Notes: generated by a model not told the origin, from the sequence alone. A DNA stretch of 64,000 nucleotides from Arthrobacter sp. NicSoilC5 (GCF_019977395.1 NZ_AP024660.1:2790001-2854000); one strand, 5' to 3'; positions 17,423 through 28,898 are shown, counted from the stretch's first letter. Program-made: numbers and translations.

Positions 17423-18252
17423 TGCGGCCCCGCATGGCGTGGCCGCGGCGACGGAAAGACGTTTCGCTTCACTCTGCCGACGTGGAAGCAAACGGTTTGC
17501 ATGGCCGCATCTTCTGGGCTCACGGGACGCCGCCTCCCGGACCGGACGCTGCCGGAGCCCCCGCCGCGCCCGCCTATGTCCTCATCCACGGCATCGGCGT
17601 CTCCCACCGCTACCTTCGCCGCCTCCACGGCGAACTCTCCGCCGTTGCCCCCACGTATTCGCTGGACCTGCCGGGCTTCGCCGGGACGCCCAGGCCGGAG
17701 CGGCAGCTGTCCATTGCAGACTACGGCGCCTTCATCGCCCAGGCCCTGAAGGCAAGCGGCATTGGCTCCTACATCCTGGTGGGACATTCCATGGGCGTGC
17801 AGTTCGCCATCGAAGCCGCCCTCTACGCCCCGGGGCAGGCCCACCGGCTGGTGCTCATGGGGCCGGTGGTGGACGCCCGGTACCGGAGCGTGCAGCGGCA
17901 AGGGCTGGCGCTTTTCCTGGACGCCCTCCTCCGCGAAAACGCGTCCTCCAACTGGCTCGTCTTCTCGGACTACTTCCGCTGCGGACCGCGCTGGTACTTC
18001 ACCGAACTCCCCGTCATGATGGCCTACCCCACGGAGCGGCGGCTGGCCGGCATCAATGTGCCCGTCCTGGTGCTGCGCGGCAACCACGACCAGGTGGCCG
18101 GCGCCGACTGGTCGCTCCGGCTCTCGCAGGTGGTGCCGGAGGGAAGCTTCGTGGAGATCCAGCGCGCCGGACATGTGGTCCAGCACCTGCGTCCGCGGCA
18201 GGTGGCGGAGGCCATCAAATCCTGGGCCGCGCCGCCCACCGCCGCATCTTGA
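17422..18252 (+). CDS. Alpha/beta-fold hydrolase
   Basis: 276 residues. Alpha/beta hydrolase features in order: the oxyanion region LIHGIGVSHRYLR (about 50-62), the nucleophile elbow VGHSMG (Ser about 118), a cap region, the acid loop LVLRGNHDQVAGADW and the catalytic His in RAGHVVQHLRPRQVAEAI. Substrate unknown; small ester or C-C hydrolase. The start is set at GTG 17422, which overlaps the stop of the preceding gene (TAGTG), but ATG 17434 is equally possible because neither has a clear ribosome site. Its last 38 bases overlap the 3' end of the convergent pucR-type gene, an unusual sense/antisense arrangement. Confidence 0.85.
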   Translation: MRPRMAWPRRRKDVSLHSADVEANGLHGRIFWAHGTPPPGPDAAGAPAAPAYVLIHGIGVSHRYLRRLHGELSAVAPTYSLDLPGFAGTPRPERQLSIADYGAFIAQALKASGIGSYILVGHSMGVQFAIEAALYAPGQAHRLVLMGPVVDARYRSVQRQGLALFLDALLRENASSNWLVFSDYFRCGPRWYFTELPVMMAYPTERRLAGINVPVLVLRGNHDQVAGADWSLRLSQVVPEGSFVEIQRAGHVVQHLRPRQVAEAIKSWAAPPTAAS

Positions 18253-19435
18253 GGGCGGCGTGCAGTTCCAGCCGGGGCATCCCCTTCAGCGGGTCCACCC
18301 CCAGCAGCTGCCGGATCCGCCCCAGCCTGTTGTAGATGCTGCTGCGGTGCAGGTGGAGCTTGGTGGCCACATCCTGGACTGAGCCGTCATTGTCATAGAG
18401 CAGCTCCAGGACCGGAATCAGCTCGCCGTTGCGGTCGTGGTCCTCGAGCATCCGGAAGTACACCGACCCGGAATCAGCCCACGCCCCCACCCCTCCCCCG
18501 GCGGACGCGAGCAACTGGTACACGCCGGTGGCCCTGCAGTCCACCAGCTCGCCCAGCTGGGGATCCACCGCGGCGGCCTGGGCCGCCATCCGTGACTGCC
18601 GGTATGCCTCGGAGAGCTGGCGGGTCTTGGCGAAGCCTTCACTGATCCCCAGGATGATCCGGTGCACCGGGCGGCCGGAGCGCTTGGCCAGCTCCAGCTG
18701 GTAGTGCACCAGGACCTGTGCATGGTTGGCCCGGCCGGTCGATTCGCGGAACAGCACCACCGAATGCGTCTCCGTGCCGGCGCTGAAGAGGGCGGCGTCC
18801 ACCCCCACCGTGGCCTGGAGTGCGGTGGACCGGTGGATCAGGGTGGACGCGATGGGGTCCGGGCCGCTGGCCCAGCCGTCCGCGTCCAGCACCGTGACCA
18901 TCTGCCATGGACCCCTGCCCTGGACTTCCTTCCACCCGGCCACGGCGGCCACGGCATTGGGTTCTCCGGCACAGGCGGCCAGGAATTCCCGCTCACGGCC
19001 CCGCCGGAATTCGGATTCGGCCGTGTTCGAGTCGAGCAGGAGCCCGGACAGCAGCTCCAGCTCGTGGTTGACGCCGGGCAGTTGGGTGAGGATCGCCGTC
19101 GGGCTTTCCTCCGCCGAGTCCTGCTGCACCCAGAGGTAACCCACCCGGAAGCCGCGCACCATCAGCGGGACGCACACCCGGCCCAGCATGCCCAGGTCCG
19201 GGTTGGCCGGAACCACCACGGGCCGCACGGCAGTGGCAATGCCATGGGAGAGCTGCCATGCGCTCACGTCCGCCGGAACCTTCTTGCTCAACAGGAAGTT
19301 CACCCGCACGCGGTCGGCATGGGACTGGTTGGAGCTGTAGGCGAGCAGCAGTCCGTCCAGGTCCTCAAGGGACAGGCCACGGCCCAGCTTCTGCGCCACC
19401 TGTTCGACGAGCTGTTCCACACCCTGCTGCTGCAT
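18215..19435 (-). CDS. PucR-family regulator, probable AdeR-like activator of ald
   Basis: 406 residues. The C-terminal PucR helix-turn-helix is clear: LLYDNDGSVQDVATKLHLHRSSIYNRLGRIRQLLGVD. Before it lies a GGDEF-like/PucR linker region (GRPVHRIILGISEGFAKTRQLSEAYRQSRMA), and the N-terminal third contains a sensor-like segment. In Bacillus subtilis the PucR-type AdeR activates ald in response to alanine. Here the gene is divergent from ald across 233 bases containing the inverted repeat 19484-19517, which supports the same role. The ATG at 19435 is preferred over the longer frame. The 3' end overlaps the alpha/beta hydrolase gene. Confidence 0.88.
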   Translation of the reverse strand: MQQQGVEQLVEQVAQKLGRGLSLEDLDGLLLAYSSNQSHADRVRVNFLLSKKVPADVSAWQLSHGIATAVRPVVVPANPDLGMLGRVCVPLMVRGFRVGYLWVQQDSAEESPTAILTQLPGVNHELELLSGLLLDSNTAESEFRRGREREFLAACAGEPNAVAAVAGWKEVQGRGPWQMVTVLDADGWASGPDPIASTLIHRSTALQATVGVDAALFSAGTETHSVVLFRESTGRANHAQVLVHYQLELAKRSGRPVHRIILGISEGFAKTRQLSEAYRQSRMAAQAAAVDPQLGELVDCRATGVYQLLASAGGGVGAWADSGSVYFRMLEDHDRNGELIPVLELLYDNDGSVQDVATKLHLHRSSIYNRLGRIRQLLGVDPLKGMPRLELHAALKMRRWAARPRI

Positions 19436-19483
19436 GGGCCAACAGTACTGCCCAGGTCGCCCAGCGGACGAACGGACACGAGG

Positions 19484-19517
19484 CGACACCTGACGCTTCA
19501 GGACTCGACAGGTGTCG
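19484..19517. promoter_or_regulatory. Inverted repeat CGACACCTG-N16-CAGGTGTCG upstream of ald
   Basis: Nine-base arms 19484-19492 and 19509-19517 are exactly complementary, about 150 bases before ald and 49 from the regulator start. Position in the divergent promoter suggests the binding site of the PucR-type regulator. Confidence 0.6.
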
Positions 19518-19668
19518 AGGCGAACGATCCGAAATCCGCGGAATGGCGCGGTTTGGCGTGCAGCATCCGATGCGGTTCATGTCGCCTGGCTCACAGCGGG
19601 ATTTATCGTTGAAACACGAAAATCCTTCCGCCTTTTCGGCCTACCGGCCCCAAAAACTGGAGCAGACG

Positions 19669-20787
19669 ATGATCATCGGCGTCCCCAAAGAAATCAAGAA
19701 CAACGAATTCCGCGTGGCCATCACCGCGGCAGGCGTCCACGAGTTCCTCACCCACGGGCACACCGTGCTGGTGGAGCGCGGGGCCGGCCTGGGCTCGGGC
19801 ATCACCGACGAGGAATACTCGATCGCCGGCGCCGAGATCGTCAACGAGGCCGATGACGTCTGGGCCCGCGCCGACATGGTGATGAAGGTCAAGGAACCCA
19901 TCAAGTCCGAGTACCACCGCTTCCGCAAGGGCCTGATCCTCTTCACCTACCTGCACCTGGCTGCCGAGCCGGAGCTCACCACGGAGCTCATCAACTCCGG
20001 CGTCACCGCCATCGCGTACGAAACCGTCCAGGAGGGCCGGTCCCTCCCCCTGCTGGCACCGATGTCCGAAGTTGCCGGCCGCCTCTCCGTCCAGGTCGGT
20101 GCCACCTCTCTGATGGCCCCCGCCGGCGGCAAGGGCGTCCTGATGGGCGGCGTGCCCGGCGTCCGTCCCGCCAAGGTGGTTGTCCTGGGCGCCGGTGTTG
20201 CCGGCACCAACGCCGCAGCCATGGCCCTGGGCCTGGGCGCCGACGTTACCATCCTGGACATCAACATCAACCGCCTGCGCGAACTGGACGCCCAGTACCA
20301 GGGCCGGTTGAAGACCGTTGCCTCCAACACGTACGAGATCGAAAAGTCTGTGGTGGACGCCGACCTGGTGATCGGTTCCGTCCTCATCCCCGGCGCCAAG
20401 GCGCCCAAGCTGGTCACGAACGACCTCGTGGCCCGGATGAAGCCCGGCTCCGTCCTGGTGGACATCGCCGTGGACCAGGGCGGCTGCTTCGAGGACACCC
20501 ACCCCACCACGCACCAGGAACCCACGTACAAGGTGCACAACACCATCTTCTACTGCGTCGCCAACATGCCTGGCGCCGTACCCAACACCTCCACGTACGC
20601 GCTGACCAACGTCACCCTGCGCTACGCGGTGTCCTTGGCAAACCTGGGCGTCAAGGCCGCCTTCGACCGCGACCCCGCCCTGGCTGCGGGCCTCAACATC
20701 GCCGCGGGCCACGTGGCACACCACTCCGTGTCCGAGGCCCACAACCTGCCCCTCGTGGCTGACTGGCACGAGCTCGTCTCCGCTTAA
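19669..20787 (+). CDS. ald: Alanine dehydrogenase
   Basis: 372 residues. Reversible NAD-dependent deamination of L-alanine to pyruvate and ammonium, cytosolic and hexameric. [19 protein letters not shown] gives the substrate Arg15. KEPIK supplies Lys75 and YLHLA His96. The Rossmann fold is [28 protein letters not shown], and the catalytic Asp is in [14 protein letters not shown]. Length is typical. The ATG at 19669 matches family starts; the frame remains open upstream but without conservation. It is monocistronic, followed by the long inverted repeat 20799-20860, and probably activated by alanine through the divergent PucR-type protein. Confidence 0.98.
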   Translation: MIIGVPKEIKNNEFRVAITAAGVHEFLTHGHTVLVERGAGLGSGITDEEYSIAGAEIVNEADDVWARADMVMKVKEPIKSEYHRFRKGLILFTYLHLAAEPELTTELINSGVTAIAYETVQEGRSLPLLAPMSEVAGRLSVQVGATSLMAPAGGKGVLMGGVPGVRPAKVVVLGAGVAGTNAAAMALGLGADVTILDININRLRELDAQYQGRLKTVASNTYEIEKSVVDADLVIGSVLIPGAKAPKLVTNDLVARMKPGSVLVDIAVDQGGCFEDTHPTTHQEPTYKVHNTIFYCVANMPGAVPNTSTYALTNVTLRYAVSLANLGVKAAFDRDPALAAGLNIAAGHVAHHSVSEAHNLPLVADWHELVSA

Positions 20788-20798
20788 GGCCCCCCCTT

Positions 20799-20860
20799 CA
20801 TCGATTGCTCCGTACTTGTCGTTTTGGACCCCCGGAACGACAACTACGGAGCAATCGATG
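20799..20860. repeat. 25-bp near-perfect inverted repeat between convergent genes
   Basis: Arms 20799-20823 and 20836-20860 pair at 24 of 25 positions (one C-C mismatch) around a 12-base loop. It separates ald from the convergent oxidoreductase and reaches within three bases of the latter's stop. It can serve as a bidirectional terminator, but it is longer and less GC-rich than the other hairpins here and could be a dispersed palindromic element. Confidence 0.75.
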
Positions 20861-20862
20861 AG

Positions 20863-21930
20863 TCATTTAACCCCAAGCTCCCTGGCCCTCTCGATGATTT
20901 TGAGGACCTCGACGGCGTCTTCCGGGTTTACGGGGAGGGGCAGGGATGACTGTGCTCCGCCGTCGAGGATCCTGGCTGCCAGCAGGCGGTAGAACTCCGG
21001 GTAGTTCCCGCGTTCGGTGGGCAGACGGTCCAGGTGTCCGTCGCGGCCCAGGAGCCCGGCCCACTCCGGAGCTTCCACGCCGTAGTCCCCGTCCAGCGGG
21101 CTGCCACCTGCCACGATGTAGGGCTCCTGCGGGTCCACGCCGTTCTTGGTGAAGCCGCCGATCGAACCCAGCACCCGGAAGCGCGGCCCCTGCTGGGCGC
21201 ACAGCACGTTCATGGCCAGGTGGCTGATCACTCCCGACTGGTGTTGCAGGACCAGGAAGACGTCGTCGTCAGCCCGCTCATCGGACCGCCGCGCCTGCAG
21301 TTCCGCGTGGAGGATGGTGGCCGGGCCGAACAGCTGCAGTGCCTGGTCGATCAGGTGGCTGCCCAGGTCGAACAGGACGCCTCCGCCGTCGGAAGCGGTG
21401 GCCCGCGCTTTCCAGGCTTTGGCGATGGCCGGGGACCACCGCTCGAACCGCGACTCGAACCGGGTCACCCGGCCCAGGGCCTGGGCCGCCAGCAGCTTTT
21501 GGAGGGTCAGGAAATCCCCGTCCCACCGGCGGTTGTGGAACACGGTGAGCACCCGGCCCAGATGCCCCGCCAACGCAATGAGTTCCTCGCCCTGCGCGCT
21601 GGTGACCGCGAACGGCTTGTCCACCACCACGTCCAGCCCCGCCTCCAACGCGGCCTTTGCCAGGGGGAAATGGGTCATGGGCGGCGTCGCCAGGACCACA
21701 AGGTCAAGGTCCGCTGCCCGCCTGACGACGTCAGCGCCGTCGCGCACCACCTCCACCCCGGGAAGCCGGGACGAGGCACTTGCCTGCCGCCCGGCGTCGG
21801 ACGTTGCAACGACGTCCAGCGAGTAGCTGGTGTTGGCTGCCAGCAGCGGCGCGTGGAAGACGCTGCCGGCAAGCCCGTAGCCGACGACGGCGGTGCGGAT
21901 GGTGCGGGGGGCGCCTTCAGTTCCGGTCAT
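20863..21930 (-). CDS. Gfo/Idh/MocA-family oxidoreductase
   Basis: 355 residues. The N-terminal NAD(P)-binding domain begins IRTAVVGYGLAGSVFHAPLL, and the family EKP motif appears as DVVVDKPFAVTSAQGEEL. The C-terminal domain has HNRRWDGDFLTLQKLL and GGGVLFDLGSHLIDQALQLFGP, where His of LGSHLIDQ is the usual catalytic/substrate His. Such enzymes oxidise or reduce sugars, inositols and related polyols. The YhhX/ScyR-like HNRRWD sequence suggests a sugar-derivative reductase, but the substrate is unresolved. ATG at 21930. Isolated between two hairpins, so independently expressed. Confidence 0.92.
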   Translation of the reverse strand: MTGTEGAPRTIRTAVVGYGLAGSVFHAPLLAANTSYSLDVVATSDAGRQASASSRLPGVEVVRDGADVVRRAADLDLVVLATPPMTHFPLAKAALEAGLDVVVDKPFAVTSAQGEELIALAGHLGRVLTVFHNRRWDGDFLTLQKLLAAQALGRVTRFESRFERWSPAIAKAWKARATASDGGGVLFDLGSHLIDQALQLFGPATILHAELQARRSDERADDDVFLVLQHQSGVISHLAMNVLCAQQGPRFRVLGSIGGFTKNGVDPQEPYIVAGGSPLDGDYGVEAPEWAGLLGRDGHLDRLPTERGNYPEFYRLLAARILDGGAQSSLPLPVNPEDAVEVLKIIERARELGVK

Positions 21931-21980
21931 GGAAGCAACGCTACCCCCGGTCCCGCGTGGTTAAAACGCCTGGCTAAAAG

Positions 21981-22016
21981 AAGCCGGCACCCCTGGAAGA
22001 CCAGGGGTGCCGGCTT
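21981..22016 (-). terminator. Perfect 16-bp hairpin ending the peptide ABC operon
   Basis: Arms 21981-21996 and 22001-22016 pair completely around AAGA; on the minus strand CTTTTAG follows. It lies about 20 bases beyond the substrate-binding protein stop. Confidence 0.9.
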
Positions 22017-22036
22017 GTCGATCGGGCTGCGGGGGG

Positions 22037-23752
22037 TTACTTCTTGACCCAGCCGATGGTGGTCCAGTCCGGGACCTGCGAGGTGCTCTGGAAGAGGGAC
22101 GGACCGTAGTTGGCCAGTCCGGTGCGGACGAAGGAGATCTGCGGGCCGTTGAAGACCACGCCCATGGAGTAGTACTTGGCCATGTGCTCCTTCTCCACGT
22201 CCATGGCTGCCTTGTTGCGGGCTGCGTTGTCCTCGATGGAGGCGAGGTCGGCGATCTTCTTGTCCAGCTCGGCGTCGCCCAGCTTGTTCTCGTTGACCTT
22301 GGAGTCGTAGTACTGCTTGACGGCGTCGGTGGCATCCGGGCCCACGGTGTAGCCGGAGATGCTCAGGTCGAACTCGCGGCTGCCCAGCACCTTGCCGAAG
22401 TCGGCGGAGGCGCGCTGGTCAATGCCCACATCCATGCCGCCGGCCTGGAGCTGCTTCTGCAGGGTCTGTGCCACGGCCAGGGTGGTGGGGTCGTCGCCGA
22501 AGTTGCTGATCTTGAAGGCAGCGGGCTTGCCGTCCTTCTCCATGATGCCGTTGGCGTTGGCCGTGTAGCCGGCGTCAGTGAGGACCTTCTTGGCGGCATC
22601 GGCACCGGTTTCCTTGACCGGGTAGTTGTCCTGGTAGTACTCCGAGAACGGCAGGAGCATCATGGAACCGCTGCTGGGCTCCTCCCAGTTCAGGCCGTTG
22701 AAGCGGACCTTGCGGAGGGCTTCGCGGTCCACGGCAGCGAAGATGGCCTTGCGGACGTTGACGTCGGTGATGCGCTGGGCATTCAGGTTCAGGCCGCCGG
22801 CGAAGAGGCGCTGGCCGCGGCGGATGTCCGCATCCTTGGTGCCGTCCAGCTGCTTGTAGAGCGAGATGGTGTTGGCGGACATGGCATCGATCTCACCGTT
22901 CTTGAAGGCGGCGATCTGTGCGCTGGTTTCCAGCTGGCGGAAGGTCACGTTGGCCAGGACCGGCTTCTGGCCCCACCACTTGTCGTTCGGAACCATGGTG
23001 ACCGTCTTGGCGGCGGTGTCGTACTGGTCCAGCTTGAAGGGGCCGGCCATCCACTCCGGGTGCATGTTGCCGTTGAAGCCCTCGTTGAAGATCTCCGGGG
23101 TGTTGACGGCCGGGTGGATGAGTCCGAAGAAGAGCGAATCCACGGGGAAGACCGGGCGGCTGGTCTTGACGATGACTTCCTTGTCGCTGCTGCCCGCCTC
23201 GACGGAGTCAACGAACTCATAGGCGCCCGAGCTGACGATGTCGTAGCCGGCATCCGGGCTCTTGAGGATGTTCCAGGTGTTCTTGAAGGCCTTGACGTCA
23301 ATGGGCGTGCCGTCGTTGTAGGTGGCCTTGGGGTTCACCTTGATGGTGATGGTCTGCTTGCCGTCCTTGACCACGCTGTCCACCGACTCGCAGAAGTCCG
23401 TGTTGGGCGTGACCTTGCCCTTGAAGTCAACCTTCCAGCAGCCGCCGATGCCGCCGCTGTTCATGGCGATCGGGTTCATGGGGATCTGCAGGGCGGAGTT
23501 GTCCGCGCTGTTGCCGTTGTTGGAGAACCCGTTGAAGTCCGGGCCGATGTTGCCCAGCGGAAGGGTAACCTTGCCGCCCTGCTGAAGGTCGGACGCCGGC
23601 TTCTCGTTGATGCTGATCAGCTTGGACAGGTCGCTTCCGGATTCCTGTCCTTTGGCTGTTTCGGGGCCGCTGGCACCGCCACCGCCGCAGGCCGTCAGCG
23701 CCAGGGCCGCAGCAACGGCTGCAGCTCCGCCGATCCTGTTCAGTTTCCTCAT
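22037..23752 (-). CDS. Peptide/nickel-type ABC transporter substrate-binding lipoprotein
   Basis: 571 residues, family 5 extracellular solute-binding protein (DppA/OppA type). The N-terminus has a lipoprotein signal: basic MRKLNR, a hydrophobic run and lipobox LTAC with Cys at about residue 22, then a Gly/Ser linker. Mid-protein features include YNDGTPIDVKAFKNTWNILK and the family-characteristic FNGLNWEEPSSGSMMLLP. It binds oligopeptides or similar ligands outside the membrane and delivers them to the two permeases. The ATG at 23752 has GAAGGGA upstream. It is the last gene of the operon, 49 bases after the ATPase, and ends in a strong hairpin. Confidence 0.95.
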   Translation of the reverse strand: MRKLNRIGGAAAVAAALALTACGGGGASGPETAKGQESGSDLSKLISINEKPASDLQQGGKVTLPLGNIGPDFNGFSNNGNSADNSALQIPMNPIAMNSGGIGGCWKVDFKGKVTPNTDFCESVDSVVKDGKQTITIKVNPKATYNDGTPIDVKAFKNTWNILKSPDAGYDIVSSGAYEFVDSVEAGSSDKEVIVKTSRPVFPVDSLFFGLIHPAVNTPEIFNEGFNGNMHPEWMAGPFKLDQYDTAAKTVTMVPNDKWWGQKPVLANVTFRQLETSAQIAAFKNGEIDAMSANTISLYKQLDGTKDADIRRGQRLFAGGLNLNAQRITDVNVRKAIFAAVDREALRKVRFNGLNWEEPSSGSMMLLPFSEYYQDNYPVKETGADAAKKVLTDAGYTANANGIMEKDGKPAAFKISNFGDDPTTLAVAQTLQKQLQAGGMDVGIDQRASADFGKVLGSREFDLSISGYTVGPDATDAVKQYYDSKVNENKLGDAELDKKIADLASIEDNAARNKAAMDVEKEHMAKYYSMGVVFNGPQISFVRTGLANYGPSLFQSTSQVPDWTTIGWVKK

Positions 23753-23801
23753 GGTTTTCCCTTCATTGGTGCGAGTGGTGGTGCTTTGGGGTCGAAAAAT
23801 C

Positions 23802-25996
<2,195 letters not shown>

Positions 25997-26000
<4 letters not shown>

Positions 26001-26986
26001 GCCGCCTTCTTTTCCGCGGTGATTTTCCGGGTTTTGGCTTTCTTTGCCTTGCCGCTGGAAGTTGAGCTGGGGTCAAAGGCGTCGCGCAGGCCGTCGTTCA
26101 TCATGGCCAGGGAGCCGGTCAGCAGGAACATTACGGTGAGCGGCACCCAGAACATCCAGGGGAAGGTCTGCACCTGGGAGGTGGCCTGGCCGATCAGCAC
26201 GCCCAGGCTCACGTCCGGGACCTTGATGCCGATGCCGATGAAGGAGAAGGCGACCTCGGCCAGGATGGCTGCGGTGACGCCGCGGGTGATGTCCAGGATC
26301 AGCAGCGAGCCGATGTTCGGCACCAGGTGCCGCCAGACGATCCGGCGCGGCGGGACACCCATGTACTGGGCCGCCTTGACGAAGTCACGCTGCATCAGCG
26401 ACATGGACATGGAGCGGATCAGGCGGGCGGTGCCCATCCAGCTGAACACCAGCAGGACGATGATGAGCAGAAGCCACGAGGGCAGGTCGCGTTTCAGGCC
26501 TGCACCGCCGCCGCTGGTGGCTACAGCAACCACCAGGAGCGCCGGCATCATGATCAGCGCTTCGAGGATGAACAGCATGACCTTGTCCACCTTGCCGCCG
26601 AAGTAGGCCATGGTGCAGCCGTAGACCGCGGCGATCAGGACCGACACCAGTCCCACCACCAGGCCGATCAGGATGGAAATCCTGGTGCCCTCCACGGTCA
26701 TGGCGTACAGGTCGATCCCTGCCTGCGACGTCCCGAGGTAGTGGTCGGCCGACGGGGGCATGCCGATGTTGAAGGGGTCGATGGTTTCCTTGTCCCATTG
26801 GGTGAAGAAACCGCCGATGAACGAGAAAACGGTCAGGGCCAGGAAGATGGCCAGGCCGGCCACTGCGGTCTTGTTGCGCAGGAAGCGGCGGAAGATGATG
26901 GTGGTTTTGCCAATGACGACGTCGGCGCTTTCCAGGTGCGCGTCCTGCGCCACTGCTGCCGGGTCAACGGCGTTCAGGTTGGTCAT
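25997..26986 (-). CDS. Peptide ABC transporter permease (DppC type)
   Basis: 329 residues, six membrane segments. Characteristic of DppC/OppC: an N-terminal cytoplasmic segment followed by FRRFLRNKTAVAGLAIFLAL, a periplasm-facing loop with HYLGTSQAGIDLYAMTVEG, and the ATPase-contact EAA-like loop DFVKAAQYMGVPPRRIVWRHLVPN. The C-terminus has a basic KAKKAKTRK tail. The ATG at 26986 follows the first permease stop after two bases, and the stop overlaps the ATPase start. Partner of the DppB-type permease in forming the channel. Confidence 0.95.
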
Positions 26987-26988
26987 GG

Positions 26989-27972
26989 CTACTGCACCCG
27001 CACTCTCGGGTCGACAAGCGTGGTGGCGAAGTCCGCGAGGATGGCGCCCAGGGCGAAGATCACGGAGCCGTATGCCAAGGTGGCCGTGGCCGCGTTGACG
27101 TCCTGCAGCGAGATGGCGTCGATGCTCCAGGACCCCACACCCGGCCAGGCGAAGATCTTTTCCGCGAAGAAGCCGCCGGCGAAGATGGCCGGGATGGTGA
27201 AGGCGATGCTCTGGGCCACCGGAATGAAGGAGACGCGCAGTGCGTGCCGGGCAATGGCCTGGTTGCGGGTCAGCCCTTTGGCGCGTGCGGTGCGGACAAA
27301 GTCGGCGTTCACGTTGTCCAGCAGGTATTGCCGCTGGGCAATCTGGTACGCGCCCCACCCCACAAGGGTGATGGCCACTGTGGGGACTGCATAGTGGGCC
27401 AGCATGTCCACGAACTGGGCCCAGCCCGGCGCGATGCCGGGGGTGGAGATGCCGGTGACGAAGAAGATCCGGTCGCCCACGGATTCGTTGATGTTGATGG
27501 CGCCCAGCTGCACCAGGAAGTAGGCGATGGGCGCCGGCACGATGTACGCGAGGTAGCTGTAGGACGTGATGACCCGGTCCTGGAACTTGTACTGGCGTGC
27601 CGCCGAATAGACGCCGAGCGCGACGCCGATGACCAGGGTCAGGATGATCGATGCCAGGAAAAGCCGGGTGGAAATCCAGACCCGGTCCCCGAACTCGGCG
27701 TTGATGTAGGCGCCGTTGGGGCTGCGGCCCCAGTCCCAGCGGGTGACGATTCCGGTGAGCCAGTCAACGTAGCGCTCCCACGGGCTGAGGTCCGGGTCCA
27801 GGCCCTTCAGCCGCATGGAATTGGCCACCTGCTCCGGGGTGGGCCGGGGGATCCGTTCCTGCTCGAGCAGCGCCGGCTTAAGCGAGCTGACGGCCAGGAA
27901 GTAGCCGGCGGACGTGGTGAGGAAGATCATCACCACATACGTGATGCCGCGCTTGGCGAGGTACTTGAGCAT
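26989..27972 (-). CDS. Peptide ABC transporter permease (DppB type)
   Basis: 327 residues, six membrane segments, first gene of the operon. The N-terminal helix (KYLAKRGITYVVMIFLTTSAG) is followed by an extended external domain, then GDRVWISTRLFLASIILTLVIGV and the ATPase-contact motif DFVRTARAKGLTRNQAIARHALRVS. GVGSWSIDAISLQD near the C-terminus is also family-typical. The ATG at 27972 is preferred over an upstream in-frame ATG (28011) because the DppB alignment begins there. The ribosome site is weak (AAGGAT, 12 bases away). The 267-base upstream gap shows no clear operator. Confidence 0.93.
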   Translation of the reverse strand: MLKYLAKRGITYVVMIFLTTSAGYFLAVSSLKPALLEQERIPRPTPEQVANSMRLKGLDPDLSPWERYVDWLTGIVTRWDWGRSPNGAYINAEFGDRVWISTRLFLASIILTLVIGVALGVYSAARQYKFQDRVITSYSYLAYIVPAPIAYFLVQLGAININESVGDRIFFVTGISTPGIAPGWAQFVDMLAHYAVPTVAITLVGWGAYQIAQRQYLLDNVNADFVRTARAKGLTRNQAIARHALRVSFIPVAQSIAFTIPAIFAGGFFAEKIFAWPGVGSWSIDAISLQDVNAATATLAYGSVIFALGAILADFATTLVDPRVRVQ

Positions 27973-28239
27973 GGGCGCTGCTGGATCCTTCCGTCTTCCC
28001 CGGACAAGCACGGGTTGTGCCGCCTCACCGGGTCCTGCACCAGCGGGTAGCTGGCCTCCCGCAGCCCTTAGGGCAGGTCCTGATGGACTATGTCGCGGGT
28101 CACATTCCAGAGGAAACTATCACAAGCCCCAACCCGAAAAGTGCGGGAATCCCCGGAAATTGGACGCGCCGTATCAGATCGTTATGAATAGTTCTGTGAA
28201 GCCCGCGTGACTGGACGTGGAGGAACGCCATCGCGTAGC

Positions 28240-28851
28240 CTACGCGCCCGTGACAACCCGTGTCACAAGGTCGCGCCAGGATGTTGCCAGCCGTTCGCGT
28301 GTGACGCCATCTTCACGGATCAGGTGCAGGAGCCGCTCGGGATCGAGGGTGGCGTTGAGGGATCCGGCCATCAGCCAGGGTTCCGGGGAATCCATCCCGC
28401 CTTCGCGCAGCAGCATCTCCACATGCCGGTCCCAGAGGGCGGCGGCAGGTACTTCGAACTTTCCCCTGGAAGCATTTCCGGCAGCAAGCACCAGGTCCCC
28501 GTATTCCACCACGTAGGCGATCCGCTCGGTTCCGAAGGCGATCAGCCGGTCGAGCGGCGGAGCACCTGGCCCCAGTGGCGGCGGTCCGAACAGGAACCGG
28601 GCTTGAAACGCGGCCTCGGAGTCGTTCAGCAAGGTCAGCATCAACCCGGCCCGGCTGCCGAAGCGGCGGAAGACGGTGCCCTTGCCCACGCCGGCCTGTT
28701 CGGCCAGCCGGTCCATGGTGAGCGCAGCGGCTCCACCCTGCTCGATCAGTTCCCGGGCAGCCAGCAGGAGGCGTTCCCGGTTGCGGGCAGCATCGCTGCG
28801 TTCCGCGGCCGTTACCGGGGTCATTCCCGGCCGCACTGGGATGGAACTCAC
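28240..28851 (-). CDS. TetR-family regulator of the divergent FMN reductase
   Basis: 203 residues. Helix-turn-helix at about 22-65: RERLLLAARELIEQGGAAALTMDRLAEQAGVGKGTVFRRFGSRAG. The ligand domain shows no recognisable effector site. A GTG start at 28851 is used; an internal ATG at 28824 would still keep the whole DNA-binding domain, and neither has a strong ribosome site. It is divergent from the NAD(P)H-FMN reductase gene, with a 9-bp inverted repeat (28877-28898) in between, so it very probably represses that gene and itself, perhaps in response to quinones or electrophiles (inference). Confidence 0.88.
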   Translation of the reverse strand: MSSIPVRPGMTPVTAAERSDAARNRERLLLAARELIEQGGAAALTMDRLAEQAGVGKGTVFRRFGSRAGLMLTLLNDSEAAFQARFLFGPPPLGPGAPPLDRLIAFGTERIAYVVEYGDLVLAAGNASRGKFEVPAAALWDRHVEMLLREGGMDSPEPWLMAGSLNATLDPERLLHLIREDGVTRERLATSWRDLVTRVVTGA

Positions 28852-28876
28852 ACAGACAGTGTAAGCATGGGGAATA

Positions 28877-28898
28877 TAAACGGACTACGGTCCGTTTA
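28877..28898. promoter_or_regulatory. TetR operator TAAACGGAC-N4-GTCCGTTTA
   Basis: Nine-base arms 28877-28885 and 28890-28898 are exactly complementary with a TACG spacer, in the divergent promoter between the tetR-type gene and the FMN reductase gene. Size and symmetry are typical of TetR operators. Confidence 0.8.

Noticed and set aside
15269..17491. A 740-codon open frame antisense to ptsI and the excisionase-like gene
   Set aside because: It mirrors genes with clear family motifs; long antisense frames are expected in GC-rich coding DNA, and its translation is low-complexity Gly/Arg/His.
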